Assembly: GCF_000488275.1 (NCBI RefSeq)
Contig: NZ_KI530763.1
Span: 248,001 to 312,000 of the forward strand
Reading direction: 5' to 3'
Source of the DNA: Acinetobacter brisouii CIP 110357
GTDB taxonomy: Bacteria; Pseudomonadota; Gammaproteobacteria; Pseudomonadales; Moraxellaceae
DNA: 64,000 nt
Position 1 is the stretch's first letter. Each line of letters starts with the position of its first letter. Made by a program: the position numbers and the translations under genes. Below, piece after piece: positions 50,192-59,169 of the stretch. The notes below the pieces were generated by a model. That model was not told where the DNA came from, ran no database searches, and saw nothing but the letters and a program-made list of their open reading frames with translations.

Positions 50192-51052
50192 TTAATGCGC
50201 TTGTGCCGTATTTGGCTCACTCGCTGGTGTACTGGCAACATTATTGCTCGCTACAAATTGTCCATGCGAAACAGGTGCTTCACCTCTCCACTGGATTGCC
50301 AGCCCATTTCTGTAACGCAAATCTACAGTGGCGATTTGAGACCAAATCGGCTTTAAATCTGTTCCTGCAAGTACACTTAAACGCTGTAGTTTACTCATGG
50401 TTTGATCCTGATCCACAATAATGCGTAATCCTGAATCAAACTGCATAAACCACGTCATGCGCTCGGTTAAATACAACTCTTTTAAATGGAGATTAAAAGG
50501 TTGAAATAGTTGATTTATCTCATTATAACGTCGCATCATCAACTGTGACTGGCTAATCGGCCCATGTAACAATGGTAAATCATTGTGTGGCTGCGGTGCA
50601 GCTTCACTATACACATCGCCATTGTCACTCAGTAAACGTCCTGTTCCCCAGCGCGCAATCGGGTGACGAGGGAAAACTCGCACACGAATTGCATTTGGCC
50701 ATGCACGAGAAATAACAACCCGATCAACCCATGAAATTTCTAAAGTCCGATCACGGATTTTTTCCAAGTCTGAAGTAAAATAATTATCTCGTATAATCGG
50801 TTTAACGTACGTACCAACTTGCTGAGCTTCTAGAGCAGAATCATTACCGACCACTTGCAAATCTGCAACACGCGCATCTGTAATAATCTTATATAACCCA
50901 TAAGCTCCTGCAATAAAAACAGTTGTTGCAATTATTAACAATATCCATCCGCCCCAATTTGCCATTTTCTCGGCACGTGTGGGCGGCTTTTCATGAATAG
51001 AGGTGACTGCTGCGCGTGATTTGCGACGCATTGAAGCTGGTAATTGCGCCAT
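50192..51052 (-). CDS. ftsQ: Cell division protein FtsQ
   Basis: Bitopic divisome protein, 286 residues. It has a basic cytoplasmic tail, one membrane helix (about 32-53), and then POTRA and beta domains in the periplasm (VADLQVVGNDSALEAQQVG; WVDRVVISRAWPNAIRVRVFPRHPIARWG). It starts three bases after the ddl stop. The C-terminus is extended and low-complexity. Confidence 0.93.
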   Translation of the reverse strand: MAQLPASMRRKSRAAVTSIHEKPPTRAEKMANWGGWILLIIATTVFIAGAYGLYKIITDARVADLQVVGNDSALEAQQVGTYVKPIIRDNYFTSDLEKIRDRTLEISWVDRVVISRAWPNAIRVRVFPRHPIARWGTGRLLSDNGDVYSEAAPQPHNDLPLLHGPISQSQLMMRRYNEINQLFQPFNLHLKELYLTERMTWFMQFDSGLRIIVDQDQTMSKLQRLSVLAGTDLKPIWSQIATVDLRYRNGLAIQWRGEAPVSHGQFVASNNVASTPASEPNTAQAH

Positions 51053-51055
51053 AAA

Positions 51056-51985
51056 TTAGCGAGCCGTTTCCGTCAAGGTTTGTTCTAAAATCGCCACGCA
51101 AAGACTGTCAAAATCATAGCCAACTGCTTTAGCCGCTTTAGGTACTAGCGAATGGCTGGTCATACCTGGAACTGTATTCACTTCCAGCAACCAGAAATTG
51201 TTCTGTTCATCTTGCATTGCATCAATACGTCCCCAGCCGCTTGCACCCACCGCCTGAAAAGCGCGTAAGCATAATGCCTGCAAACGTTGCTCATCTGACT
51301 CACTCAAGCCACAAGGAATGCCATATTGCACGTCATTACGCTGATATTTAGCTTCATAATCATAAAAAGCCACATCTGCGGGTGGTTGTAAACGAATCAC
51401 TGGCAACGGCTGACCATTCAAGAATGAAATGGTGTACTCACGTCCAGTAATCCATTTTTCTGCCATAACTACGGCATCGTGCTGAGTGGCTTTGGCAATC
51501 GCAGCAGCAAGGTCTTCCGCTTTTTCGACCTTACTCATGCCAACGCTTGAACCTTCATGCACAGGCTTGATAATTAAAGGTAAACCAAGGCTTTCAACCA
51601 CTTCGTTCAAATCAGTGTCTTTACCGATAATTCGATACGGCGCAGTAGGTAAATCCGAACCTTGCCAAACTTGCTTGGTTTTGACTTTATCCATACCAAT
51701 CGCCGAGCCTTGTACGCCCGTACCTGTGTATGGAATATTTAACCATTCAAGCACACCTTGAATCTGGCCATCTTCACCACCACGACCATGCAAAACAATA
51801 AAAGCACGATCATAGCCAACCAGTTCAGTCACGCTACGTTCCTGTGGATCAAATGCTTCTGCATTGACACCTGAACGCAACAATGCTTCAAGAACCGCTC
51901 GACCACTATCTAAGGAAACTTCACGCTCTGCTGAACGTCCACCCAATAACACTGCAACCTTGCCGAATTTTGAAGCATTTGACAC
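51056..51985 (-). CDS. ddl: D-alanine-D-alanine ligase
   Basis: ATP-grasp ligase making D-Ala-D-Ala for peptidoglycan. 309 residues, with KVAVLLGGRSAEREVSLDSG, VHEGSSVGMSKV, GREYTISFL and LLEVNTVPGMTSHSLVPKAA. The start is a GTG at 51985 with AAGGAT seven to eight bases upstream. A further upstream in-frame GTG at 52015 is not supported. It lies between murC and ftsQ, as in the standard cluster. Confidence 0.95.
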   Translation of the reverse strand: MSNASKFGKVAVLLGGRSAEREVSLDSGRAVLEALLRSGVNAEAFDPQERSVTELVGYDRAFIVLHGRGGEDGQIQGVLEWLNIPYTGTGVQGSAIGMDKVKTKQVWQGSDLPTAPYRIIGKDTDLNEVVESLGLPLIIKPVHEGSSVGMSKVEKAEDLAAAIAKATQHDAVVMAEKWITGREYTISFLNGQPLPVIRLQPPADVAFYDYEAKYQRNDVQYGIPCGLSESDEQRLQALCLRAFQAVGASGWGRIDAMQDEQNNFWLLEVNTVPGMTSHSLVPKAAKAVGYDFDSLCVAILEQTLTETAR

Positions 51986-52025
51986 GTTTTTTATCCTTAA
52001 ATCTAAGCAAATCACCCAAGCGGGA

Positions 52026-53474
52026 TTATTTTATAAATAAGCGTTTTTGCGCTAACTCAACCGAAATTGCACCCACGTTACCCGCACCTTGTGTTAATAA
52101 CAAGTCATTTGGTTGTAACACTTTTTGAATGACGTTTTCGAGATTTCCCTCAACCGGATCAATCAAAATCGGTTCGACTTCACCACGTAAGCGAATGCTG
52201 CGCGCCAGTGAACGGCTATCTGCACCCACAATTGGTTTTTCACCTGCTGGATAAACTTCAAGTAACAGTAACTGATCCACCTGTGACAGCACGTCAACAA
52301 AGTCATCGAAACAATCGCGGGTACGGCTAAAGCGGTGTGGCTGGAACAACATCACCAAACGGCGGTCAGGATGACTCTGGCGAGCTGCCTTAATGGTCGC
52401 TTCAACTTCTTTTGGATGATGACCATAATCATCAACCAGTTTCACATTGCCATCACCAAGCGCATATTCACCTTGTACCTGAAAACGGCGACCTACACCA
52501 CTAAAGCCTTCCAAAGCACGGCAGATAGCAGCATCAGAAACCCCTTCATCGGTTGCGACGCCAATCGCTGCCAAGGCATTTAAGATATTGTGCAAACCTG
52601 GTTGGTTGATAGTGACACGCAGTGGCTCACGATCTTTACGTAAAACGGTAAAGTGCGAACGCATACCATCTTGTTCAACCTCAACTGCGCGAATGTCATT
52701 ATCTTCATTGAAACCATAAGTGACCGTTGGGCGACCAAAACGCGGCATGATTTCACGTACATTGGCATCATCACCACAAACTACAGCCAAGCCGTAGAAA
52801 GGTAAACGGTGAATAAATTCAATAAAGGTATCTTTTAATTTGTCAAAGCTACCACCATAGGTGTCCATGTGATCTGCATCGACATTGGTGATAATGGCAG
52901 CCATTGGCTGTAAAAACAAAAATGAAGCGTCAGATTCATCTGCTTCCGCCACAATATAACGGCTCGCGCCTAGCGCAGCATTTACACCTGTACGGTTGAG
53001 TAAACCACCAATCACATAAGTTGGATCGAGGTTTTCTTCTGCCAGCATGGTCGTCAATAAACTGGTGGTTGTGGTTTTACCATGCGTACCTGCAACTGCA
53101 ATCCCGTGGCGATAACGCATTAACTCGCCGAGCATTTCTGCACGGCGCACGACAGGAATACGCTTTTCAAGTGCTGCTTTGACTTCAGGGTTTTCATGAT
53201 CAATTGCAGTTGAAACCACCAAGACATTGGCATCTTGCACATTTTCAGCGGCATGCCCGATATACACCTGAATGCCTTTTTCTTCCAAATGCGCTGTGGT
53301 TTTAGATGCTTTAATGTCCGAACCAGAAACACAATACCCCTGGTTTTTTAAAACTTCAGCGATACCACACATCCCTGCACCACCAATTCCCACAAAATGA
53401 ATGTGTTTAATACGGCGCATTTCAGGCACTTTGATAAGTTTGTTGACTTGATCTACTGGGGTTGTCGATGACAT
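52026..53474 (-). CDS. murC: UDP-N-acetylmuramate-L-alanine ligase
   Basis: Adds the first amino acid of the peptidoglycan stem. 482 residues, with the Rossmann start [19 protein letters not shown], the ATP loop [27 protein letters not shown] and the C-terminal [18 protein letters not shown] and [11 protein letters not shown]. It follows murG by 12 bases. Confidence 0.97.
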   Translation of the reverse strand: MSSTTPVDQVNKLIKVPEMRRIKHIHFVGIGGAGMCGIAEVLKNQGYCVSGSDIKASKTTAHLEEKGIQVYIGHAAENVQDANVLVVSTAIDHENPEVKAALEKRIPVVRRAEMLGELMRYRHGIAVAGTHGKTTTTSLLTTMLAEENLDPTYVIGGLLNRTGVNAALGASRYIVAEADESDASFLFLQPMAAIITNVDADHMDTYGGSFDKLKDTFIEFIHRLPFYGLAVVCGDDANVREIMPRFGRPTVTYGFNEDNDIRAVEVEQDGMRSHFTVLRKDREPLRVTINQPGLHNILNALAAIGVATDEGVSDAAICRALEGFSGVGRRFQVQGEYALGDGNVKLVDDYGHHPKEVEATIKAARQSHPDRRLVMLFQPHRFSRTRDCFDDFVDVLSQVDQLLLLEVYPAGEKPIVGADSRSLARSIRLRGEVEPILIDPVEGNLENVIQKVLQPNDLLLTQGAGNVGAISVELAQKRLFIK

Positions 53475-53486
53475 ACGATGCTCTAA

Positions 53487-54584
53487 CTATAATGCTTGGA
53501 TTAAATCCACCACATGTTGTGTGGCTTCTGGTTGTGCGTGTTGACGCGCTTTAGTTGCCATTTCAGAGAGTAACTGGCGATTCATCAGCGGCGTCAATAA
53601 TTGCTGTAAATTTTCAGGGGTCATACTGGCTTGCGGGCAGATTTTTGCTGCACCAATCCCCTCAAGAAAACGGGCATTGGCAGTTTGATGATCATCAACC
53701 GCACTTGGCAGTGGAATAAAAACGGCGGCAACACCTGCGGTTGCGACTTCCGTCACTGTCAACGCACCTGCCCGACAAATAATCAGATCGGCATCACTAT
53801 ACGCTTTTGCCATATCTTCAATAAAGGGAACCACTTGCACTTGTAACTGCTGTGGCGCGTTGGCATAGCGAGTTTGCGTTTCAGCAAGCTGTTTTTGCCC
53901 GCACTGATGGGTAATATGCAGTTCAACATTAAGTTGTTTAAATGCTTCTGGCAATTTTTCATTTAGTGCCTGTGCGCCGAGTGAACCACCAACCACCAAA
54001 ATATTCAGCGGTTGATGGGCTTGTTCACGGGTTTCGTAACGCCATTTCGGGGTTAATGTCTCGGTAATTTCTTTACGTACAGGGTTGCCTGTCGTCACAA
54101 CCTTGCTTGATGCAGGAAATGTATTTGGAAATGCCTGACAAATTTTACTTGCCACACGTGCCAATTGTACATTGGTAAAGCCTGCAACAGCATTTTGTTC
54201 ATGAATCAGCACAGGAATTCCAAGCGCACGTGCAGCCAAACCACCTGGGCCTGCAACATAGCCACCAAAACCTGCAACCACATCAACCTGTTGCTGTTTC
54301 ATAAAGCGCATAGCAGCTAGAGTTGCGCCCAAAATTTTAAATGGTGCAACCAGTTTACGAAGTAAACCATTACCACGTACACCCTGAATATCAATCTGAT
54401 AAATCGGAATGTTTTGGTCTTTTAACAAACGGTTTTCCATGCCTGCTGGGGTTGCCAACCAAGAGACACGATGACCTTGTTGTTGTAATAATTTTGCCAC
54501 GGCTAATGCAGGGAAAACGTGTCCACCCGTACCAGCAGCCATCATCATGACATGTTTCGGTTTTTGTAATTGAGAATTGGTCAC
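53487..54584 (-). CDS. murG: Undecaprenyl-PP-MurNAc-pentapeptide GlcNAc transferase
   Basis: Forms lipid II at the inner membrane. 365 residues, with MMMAAGTGGHVFPALAVA, AGFGGYVAGPGGLAA, HEQNAVAGFTN and CRAGALTVTEVATAG. It is the first visible gene of the division cluster on this strand. ftsW, which usually precedes murG, is not here; gshB lies upstream instead. Confidence 0.96.
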   Translation of the reverse strand: MTNSQLQKPKHVMMMAAGTGGHVFPALAVAKLLQQQGHRVSWLATPAGMENRLLKDQNIPIYQIDIQGVRGNGLLRKLVAPFKILGATLAAMRFMKQQQVDVVAGFGGYVAGPGGLAARALGIPVLIHEQNAVAGFTNVQLARVASKICQAFPNTFPASSKVVTTGNPVRKEITETLTPKWRYETREQAHQPLNILVVGGSLGAQALNEKLPEAFKQLNVELHITHQCGQKQLAETQTRYANAPQQLQVQVVPFIEDMAKAYSDADLIICRAGALTVTEVATAGVAAVFIPLPSAVDDHQTANARFLEGIGAAKICPQASMTPENLQQLLTPLMNRQLLSEMATKARQHAQPEATQHVVDLIQAL

Positions 54585-54978
54585 GGTTAAATACTTCAGC
54601 TGTGCAAGTTACGTAAATTTCTTGGCTTATTTTAATCATAAAGTCTTATTAGCGTGAATGATTTTCACGTCATTTAAACAAATATTGATTAATTAAAGTG
54701 ATACTGATCTTGTTATCTCACATTCTTGTTAAATCATCTTGAAGCTGTTTGTTTAAATCACGACAACTTTCGGTATTTTTCTATCACAGCAGGCGCGCAA
54801 ATCAACTCAGTTGATAGACAACTCTGCATCAGGTAGTTTTTAAAATCATAAGAAATCGATATGTTTTATATTCAATATGTTATTCGGCTGATCTTAAAAA
54901 TCGATGAGCGTACTCTTGATACGCTCATATGATCGGAATTTGAATATTTTTACTGCATAGACAGCTTACAGGAGTGAA
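54585..54978. other. Intergenic region between gshB and murG
   Basis: 394 bases with no supported gene. The gshB terminator is at its right end. The rest is AT-rich and should contain the promoter of the murG-murC-ddl-fts unit. A short inverted repeat, ATCAAC-TCA-GTTGAT, lies at 54801-54815, without a U run. I cannot place -35 and -10 boxes with confidence. Confidence 0.35.
54895..54930 (-). terminator. Terminator of gshB
   Basis: ATGAGCGTA (54904-54912) and TACGCTCAT (54920-54928) form a perfect 9-bp stem. The minus-strand sequence after it is CGATTTTTAA. Confidence 0.75.
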
Positions 54979-55917
54979 TTAACGTCCTCGCTCTAACACA
55001 TCAAATAACGTATCGGCAATCGAAGTACCAAACTGAGCATCGATTTCACGAATACAGGTTGGGCTGGTCACATTAATTTCAGTCACATAGTTACCAATCA
55101 CATCGAGTCCCACAAAAACCAAACCTTTTTCGCGTAAGAATGGGCCGACTTTTTCAGCAATTTTCTTGTCATTTTCACTCAATGGTCGAGCCTGCCCTAA
55201 ACCACCTGCTGCCAAGTTGCCACGCACTTCACCATTTTGAGGAATTCGTGCCAAGCAGTAAGGAATCGGTTCACCATTGACCATCAAAATACGTTTATCC
55301 CCTTCCACAATTTCAGGAATATAGCGCTGTGCCATAATTGGCTGCTGACCGTTCTGGGTTAATAGCTCAAGCGTTGATCCAATATTCACGCCGTCTTGGA
55401 ATAAACGGAAAATACCCATTCCCCCCATACCATCCAGTGGTTTAACGATCACATCACCATGTTCAGTAATAAACTCGCGCATCAAACTTTCTTGTGATGT
55501 AACTAGAGTTGGAACTTGAAGCTCAGGGAACTGGGTTGCAAATAGTTTTTCATTGCAGTCACGCAACGACTGTGGTTTGTTGATAATCCACGCACCTTCG
55601 CGTTCTGCCTGTTCCAGAATGTAAGTGGTATAGACAAAATTCATATCGAACGGTGGGTCTTTCCGCATCAGAATTACATCGTAATCCGCCAGTGATTGTT
55701 TTTGTTTTTCACCCAGTTCGTAATAATGCTGATAATCTTCAAAAACTTTCAGTGGTGCAATCAAGCCGAAGGCTTTACCCTGATCAATATATAAATCTTG
55801 TTGTAAAGCATAGCCCAAATCATGCCCACGGCGGCTCGCAGTCCATAGCATTGCCATGGTTGAGTCTTTTTTCAGATTGACATTTTCAATGGGATCCATC
55901 ACAACCAATACACGCAT
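54979..55917 (-). CDS. gshB: Glutathione synthetase
   Basis: ATP-grasp enzyme that joins gamma-glutamylcysteine and glycine. 312 residues, near the E. coli length. Motifs include MRVLVVMDPIENVNLKKDST, RKDPPFDMNFVYTTYILE, VIVKPLDGMGGMGIFR and EINVTSPTCIREID. The ATG has GAG upstream. Single-gene unit with its own terminator. Confidence 0.96.
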   Translation of the reverse strand: MRVLVVMDPIENVNLKKDSTMAMLWTASRRGHDLGYALQQDLYIDQGKAFGLIAPLKVFEDYQHYYELGEKQKQSLADYDVILMRKDPPFDMNFVYTTYILEQAEREGAWIINKPQSLRDCNEKLFATQFPELQVPTLVTSQESLMREFITEHGDVIVKPLDGMGGMGIFRLFQDGVNIGSTLELLTQNGQQPIMAQRYIPEIVEGDKRILMVNGEPIPYCLARIPQNGEVRGNLAAGGLGQARPLSENDKKIAEKVGPFLREKGLVFVGLDVIGNYVTEINVTSPTCIREIDAQFGTSIADTLFDVLERGR

Positions 55918-56034
55918 GATTTTTTACTCTAGCTATTTTTTGATGAGAAAAAGTATAGCGGAGATTGTGGCGGTCTTTTTCTGAATTTCAGTAAAGCCTC
56001 ATATATTATTTGCAAGAAAATAAAGGATGAACTC

Positions 56035-56232
56035 ATGCAGCAGGCGATTATTGGGTTTCATTTAGATGAAGAACAGCATTGGGTTGCAGATTTAGCCTGT
56101 GGGCATACGCAACATGTACGGCATATGCCGCCTTGGCAAAACCGCCCTTGGGTCATGACTGAACAAGGGCGTCAGGAAAAAATCGGGATGATGCTGGAGT
56201 GTAAGAAGTGTGATGTGGAAAATTTTGAATAA
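56035..56232 (+). CDS. DUF3565 protein
   Basis: 65-residue protein with a pre-family core GFHLDEEQHWVADLACGHTQHVRHMPPWQNRPWV and a C-terminal CKKCD. Cys and His spacing (CGH...CKKC) suggests a zinc site. AAGGATGA is a strong ribosome-binding site. Function is unknown. It is the last core gene before the AT-rich islet. Confidence 0.82.
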   Translation: MQQAIIGFHLDEEQHWVADLACGHTQHVRHMPPWQNRPWVMTEQGRQEKIGMMLECKKCDVENFE

Positions 56233-56381
56233 GAAATTTTATTGGCAAAAGATAAGAGATTTACTTCATAAAACGCCGACTTATTTCAGAAACGGCATTT
56301 TTATGTTTGATTGATTTTTTAAAATCAAACAAACTATTGATTCATATTGTTTTAAATTAACTTTGCATAACGATCATTATG

Positions 56382-56705
56382 TTAAATATAGGGTTCGTAA
56401 GGTTCATCTAAGGATAAAGTCCACTGCTTAAATGCTTCATTCATTTTATTCTTTTGCTCTTTAGAAACATCTGGATAAGAATAGAATCTATCGTAATCAT
56501 TCCTAAAGTGACTACTCTCAATTCTTTCAGCTAATCCATCAATAAATTCTTTTCCTTTGGTTATATAACCTTGAATTGCTTCTTCATCTAGGATTATAGC
56601 CTTTTCGAAACTCGTTATTCTTAAATTGATAATAACATTAAGATACATCCATTCATGGTCTTTATATAATTCCCAATAATGGGGTTTTATTTCTATTATT
56701 TGCAT
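56382..56705 (-). CDS. Hypothetical protein, immunity-like
   Basis: 107 residues, acidic and AT-rich in codon use, with no membrane segment or signal. I do not recognise a family. Content such as WELYKDHEWMYLNVIIN and DEEAIQGYITKGKEFIDGLAERI resembles small soluble antitoxin or immunity proteins, but this is inference. The ribosome-binding site is poor. It lies with the next gene in a region of foreign-looking composition between DUF3565 and pyrE. Confidence 0.55.
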   Translation of the reverse strand: MQIIEIKPHYWELYKDHEWMYLNVIINLRITSFEKAIILDEEAIQGYITKGKEFIDGLAERIESSHFRNDYDRFYSYPDVSKEQKNKMNEAFKQWTLSLDEPYEPYI

Positions 56706-56829
56706 ATGGTGATGTCGATAGATTTTTAAATATTTCTAAAATTAATATAATACGGATTATACGAAGGCTAGGTATGAGATCTAAAAATTTTTCTACTTCG
56801 TGCAAGTACACATGATATTTAACAAAGGA

Positions 56830-57060
56830 TTAATTTGAGATCCATCTTTCAAACTGATTAGCTACGAATCTATAAGCATTACTTTCTTCTTTCGAGGAAA
56901 ATATAAGTTCAGGTTTATCCCTTTCTGTATAGTAAACACACCACTCTGTTTTTTGTTTTAAGACACTAATACATTCAGAGTTCTTAATTTTATCAAAAGA
57001 GTAACTGCTGTGATGAATTCCCATCTGTTTTAATAATTTAATAAGCTCATCTCTAGTCAT
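56830..57060 (-). CDS. Hypothetical small protein, possible immunity protein
   Basis: 76 residues: MTRDELIKLLKQMGIHHSSYS, then EWCVYYTERDKPELIFSSKEESNAYRFVANQFERW. The single-domain plan with a WxVYYxER strand and a helix starting SKEESNAY resembles small polymorphic-toxin immunity proteins of the Imm59 kind as I recall them. AAGAG precedes the ATG. It is AT-rich and paired with the gene at 56382. No toxin gene is adjacent. Confidence 0.55.
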   Translation of the reverse strand: MTRDELIKLLKQMGIHHSSYSFDKIKNSECISVLKQKTEWCVYYTERDKPELIFSSKEESNAYRFVANQFERWISN

Positions 57061-57267
57061 TGTCAGGCTCTTAATTATTAATTCTTTCTAAAATTAACAT
57101 AAACCTTATACGAAATTCTTAAAATTTCTTATTCAGCATCAATACCTTAAATAATCCACTCCAGAGTTCGGCGCACTGCAACGTTTTTTTTCATGATTTT
57201 CTACGTTTCACGACTATTATTTAATCGTTTTAATTAAGTCTACTCAACAATTTAATTAAATGACTAA

Positions 57268-57298
57268 TAAAAAAGGAAGCCTTCGCCTCCTTTCTTAT
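57268..57298 (-). terminator. Terminator of pyrE
   Basis: On the minus strand AAGGAGGC pairs with GGCTTCCTT (one G-U) around a short loop, followed by six U. Confidence 0.85.
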
Positions 57299-57314
57299 TT
57301 AAGTAAATATAGAC

Positions 57315-57965
57315 TTAGATACCATATTTCTCACGGTATGCCTGCATATTGGCTAAGGCTTCTTTCTCACCTTTGGCATCCAGATAATCCATCAAATCTT
57401 TCATGGTAATCAGTGCATGTACAGGAATCTCAAGTTCTTTTTGTACTTCTTGGATTGCAGATAATTCACCTTGACCACGTTCCTGACGATCTAACGCAAC
57501 CAACACGCCAGCAATGCTCGCACCCGCATTTTTCAAAATGGTCACGACTTCGCGAATCGCTGTACCAGCGGTAATCACATCATCAATAATCCAGACTTTT
57601 TTACCTTCGACAGCAGCACCGACTAAAACACCGCCTTCGCCATGATCTTTGGCTTCTTTACGGTTAAAACCCCAAGGCACACTTTTACCATGAATTTGTG
57701 ATAATGCCACAGCCGTTGCAGCAACAAATGGAATACCTTTGTACGCAGGCCCAAAAATAACTTCAACATTGTCACACTGAATCAGTTGATCCGCATAACC
57801 TTGTGCAAGCAATGATAATGCTTCACCATCGTTGAGTAAGCCTGCATTGAAAAAATAAGGGCTAACACGACCCGATTTTAAAGTAAACTCACCAAACTTC
57901 AGCACACCTCGTGATAAGGCAAGGTCAATAAAAGCCTGTGGGTTAAATTGAGATGGCGTTGTCAT
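57315..57965 (-). CDS. pyrE: Orotate phosphoribosyltransferase
   Basis: Makes OMP from orotate and PRPP in pyrimidine synthesis. 216 residues, with the PRPP loop [17 protein letters not shown] and [23 protein letters not shown]. The ATG at 57965 has GGAG upstream; the longer frame to 58037 is shadow sequence. It is divergent from crc with only 38 bases between the two starts, so their promoters must overlap each other or reach into the opposite coding regions. Confidence 0.96.
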   Translation of the reverse strand: MTTPSQFNPQAFIDLALSRGVLKFGEFTLKSGRVSPYFFNAGLLNDGEALSLLAQGYADQLIQCDNVEVIFGPAYKGIPFVAATAVALSQIHGKSVPWGFNRKEAKDHGEGGVLVGAAVEGKKVWIIDDVITAGTAIREVVTILKNAGASIAGVLVALDRQERGQGELSAIQEVQKELEIPVHALITMKDLMDYLDAKGEKEALANMQAYREKYGI

Positions 57966-58003
57966 GAGGGCTCCAAATTTAGATATTAAGGTAAGACTTG
58001 AGC

Positions 58004-58825
58004 ATGATACCAAAGGATCACTATCCAAGTGAGGCAAAAATTCTACGCGTAGTCTCGATTAACGTAAATGGGCTACGTTCTTCTGTGACCAAAGGTCTGC
58101 TGGACTGGCTAGAACAGTCCGATGCCGATGTGGTCTGCATTCAGGAAAGTCGTATTACCCACGCCCAATGGACAGACAAATTTAAACCGGAAGGCTGGCA
58201 TACGCATCTCTTTCCAGCAGAGCGTGCAGGTTATGCAGGTACGGCAATCTATAGCCGACTCCCCTTTCTCTCGGTTCGAGATGGTCTGGGCTTTGAACTG
58301 GCAGATTCACAAGGGCGTTTTATTTGTGCCGAATTTGATTTAGGACTAGAGCAGCCTGTACATATTGCGTCGTTGTATTTACCTTCAGGCTCTTCAGGTG
58401 AAGAAGCACAAATCCGTAAAGATCAGTTTTTAGATGAATACAAAAAAATTCTGAAGCAATGGCGCGATGAAAATAAATCCATCATTGTCTGTGGTGACTA
58501 CAACATCGTACATAAGCGCATTGATATTAAAAACTGGTCAGGCAATCAAAAAGCTTCAGGCTGCCTTCCTCATGAACGTGCATGGCTTGACCATATTTAT
58601 GATGAACTGGGTTATGTCGATACCTTCCGTGTAGTACGTCCTGAACCAGAACTGTATTCATGGTGGTCAAATCGTGGACAAGCCCGTGCGAAAAATGTCG
58701 GTTGGCGAATCGACTATCAAGCTTGTTCACCTGACTGGAAAACTCGAACAATAAACGCATGGGTTTACAAAGATCAATGGTTTAGTGACCATGCACCTGT
58801 TATTATCGATTATCGACTTAATTAA
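58004..58825 (+). CDS. crc: Crc/exonuclease III family protein
   Basis: 273 residues of the exonuclease III/EEP fold. Position beside pyrE is the classic address of crc, the catabolite repression control gene of Pseudomonas and Acinetobacter. Unlike the Pseudomonas protein as I remember it, this chain keeps a full nuclease active site: N22, E48 (CIQESR), Y125, D165 and N167 (CGDYNIVH), D237 (RIDY), D262 and H263 (FSDHAP). So it could be an active nuclease, a Crc-type regulator, or both. The ATG at 58004 is preferred over a TTG two codons before; AAGG lies upstream. Confidence 0.85.
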   Translation: MIPKDHYPSEAKILRVVSINVNGLRSSVTKGLLDWLEQSDADVVCIQESRITHAQWTDKFKPEGWHTHLFPAERAGYAGTAIYSRLPFLSVRDGLGFELADSQGRFICAEFDLGLEQPVHIASLYLPSGSSGEEAQIRKDQFLDEYKKILKQWRDENKSIIVCGDYNIVHKRIDIKNWSGNQKASGCLPHERAWLDHIYDELGYVDTFRVVRPEPELYSWWSNRGQARAKNVGWRIDYQACSPDWKTRTINAWVYKDQWFSDHAPVIIDYRLN

Positions 58826-58849
58826 TTTTGTGAACACATGTTCACAAAA
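58826..58849. repeat. Perfect inverted repeat between crc and the RNA candidate
   Basis: TTTTGTGAACA and TGTTCACAAAA are 11-bp inverted repeats separated by CA. They could form a hairpin past crc, but there is no U run after it, so an operator is at least as likely. It lies about 75-95 bases before the presumed start of the GGA-rich RNA. Confidence 0.6.
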
Positions 58850-58920
58850 CCATTAAAAATAGCTTACATCCATTGTCGCCTGAAATGCTTTTTTCTGACA
58901 TCACTTTGTAGCAATATAGC

Positions 58921-59080
58921 CGCACGGCACAGGGACATGTCAGGACGACAGCAAAAGGATAGGACGCCGTAGGATGAAGTAAAAATAAACTAAGTTTCTT
59001 AGTTTATTTTTCAAGGATGTGACATCGGACGTTGTAAATGAGACCCGCATAATCAGGATGATCTAATGCGGGTTTTCTCT
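58921..59080 (+). ncRNA. Candidate CsrB/RsmZ-like GGA-rich small RNA
   Basis: A noncoding stretch with eight GGA trinucleotides at 58933, 58943, 58957, 58962, 58972, 59015, 59027 and 59056, most within (C/A)AGGA(C/T)-type contexts. Several fall in hairpin loops: TGTC-AGGAC-GACA (58938-58950), and ATC-AGGAT-GAT (59052-59062) at the tip of the terminator stem. A 13-bp AT-rich hairpin occurs at 58981-59011. The end is a good intrinsic terminator. This is the pattern of RNAs that sequester CsrA/RsmA. The 5' end is inferred; no strong promoter is visible (CTGACA at 58895 and TATAGC at 58915 are poorly spaced). Confidence 0.65.
59043..59079 (+). terminator. Terminator of the GGA-rich RNA candidate
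   Basis: CCCGCAT (59044-59050) pairs with ATGCGGG (59066-59072) and TTTTCTCT follows. The loop itself holds an ATC-AGGAT-GAT mini-hairpin. Confidence 0.85.
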
Positions 59081-59169
59081 ATTTGAAGTACTCATTTTTC
59101 CCAATAAGATAAGCATAGCCGAAAACAGATTTTTTGGTTAAGCTCATTTGTCATATTGATAGATGAGTA

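Noticed and set aside
56706..56829. Toxin gene paired with the immunity-like genes
   Set aside because: No open frame or toxin motif in the 124-base gap or in adjacent stretches.
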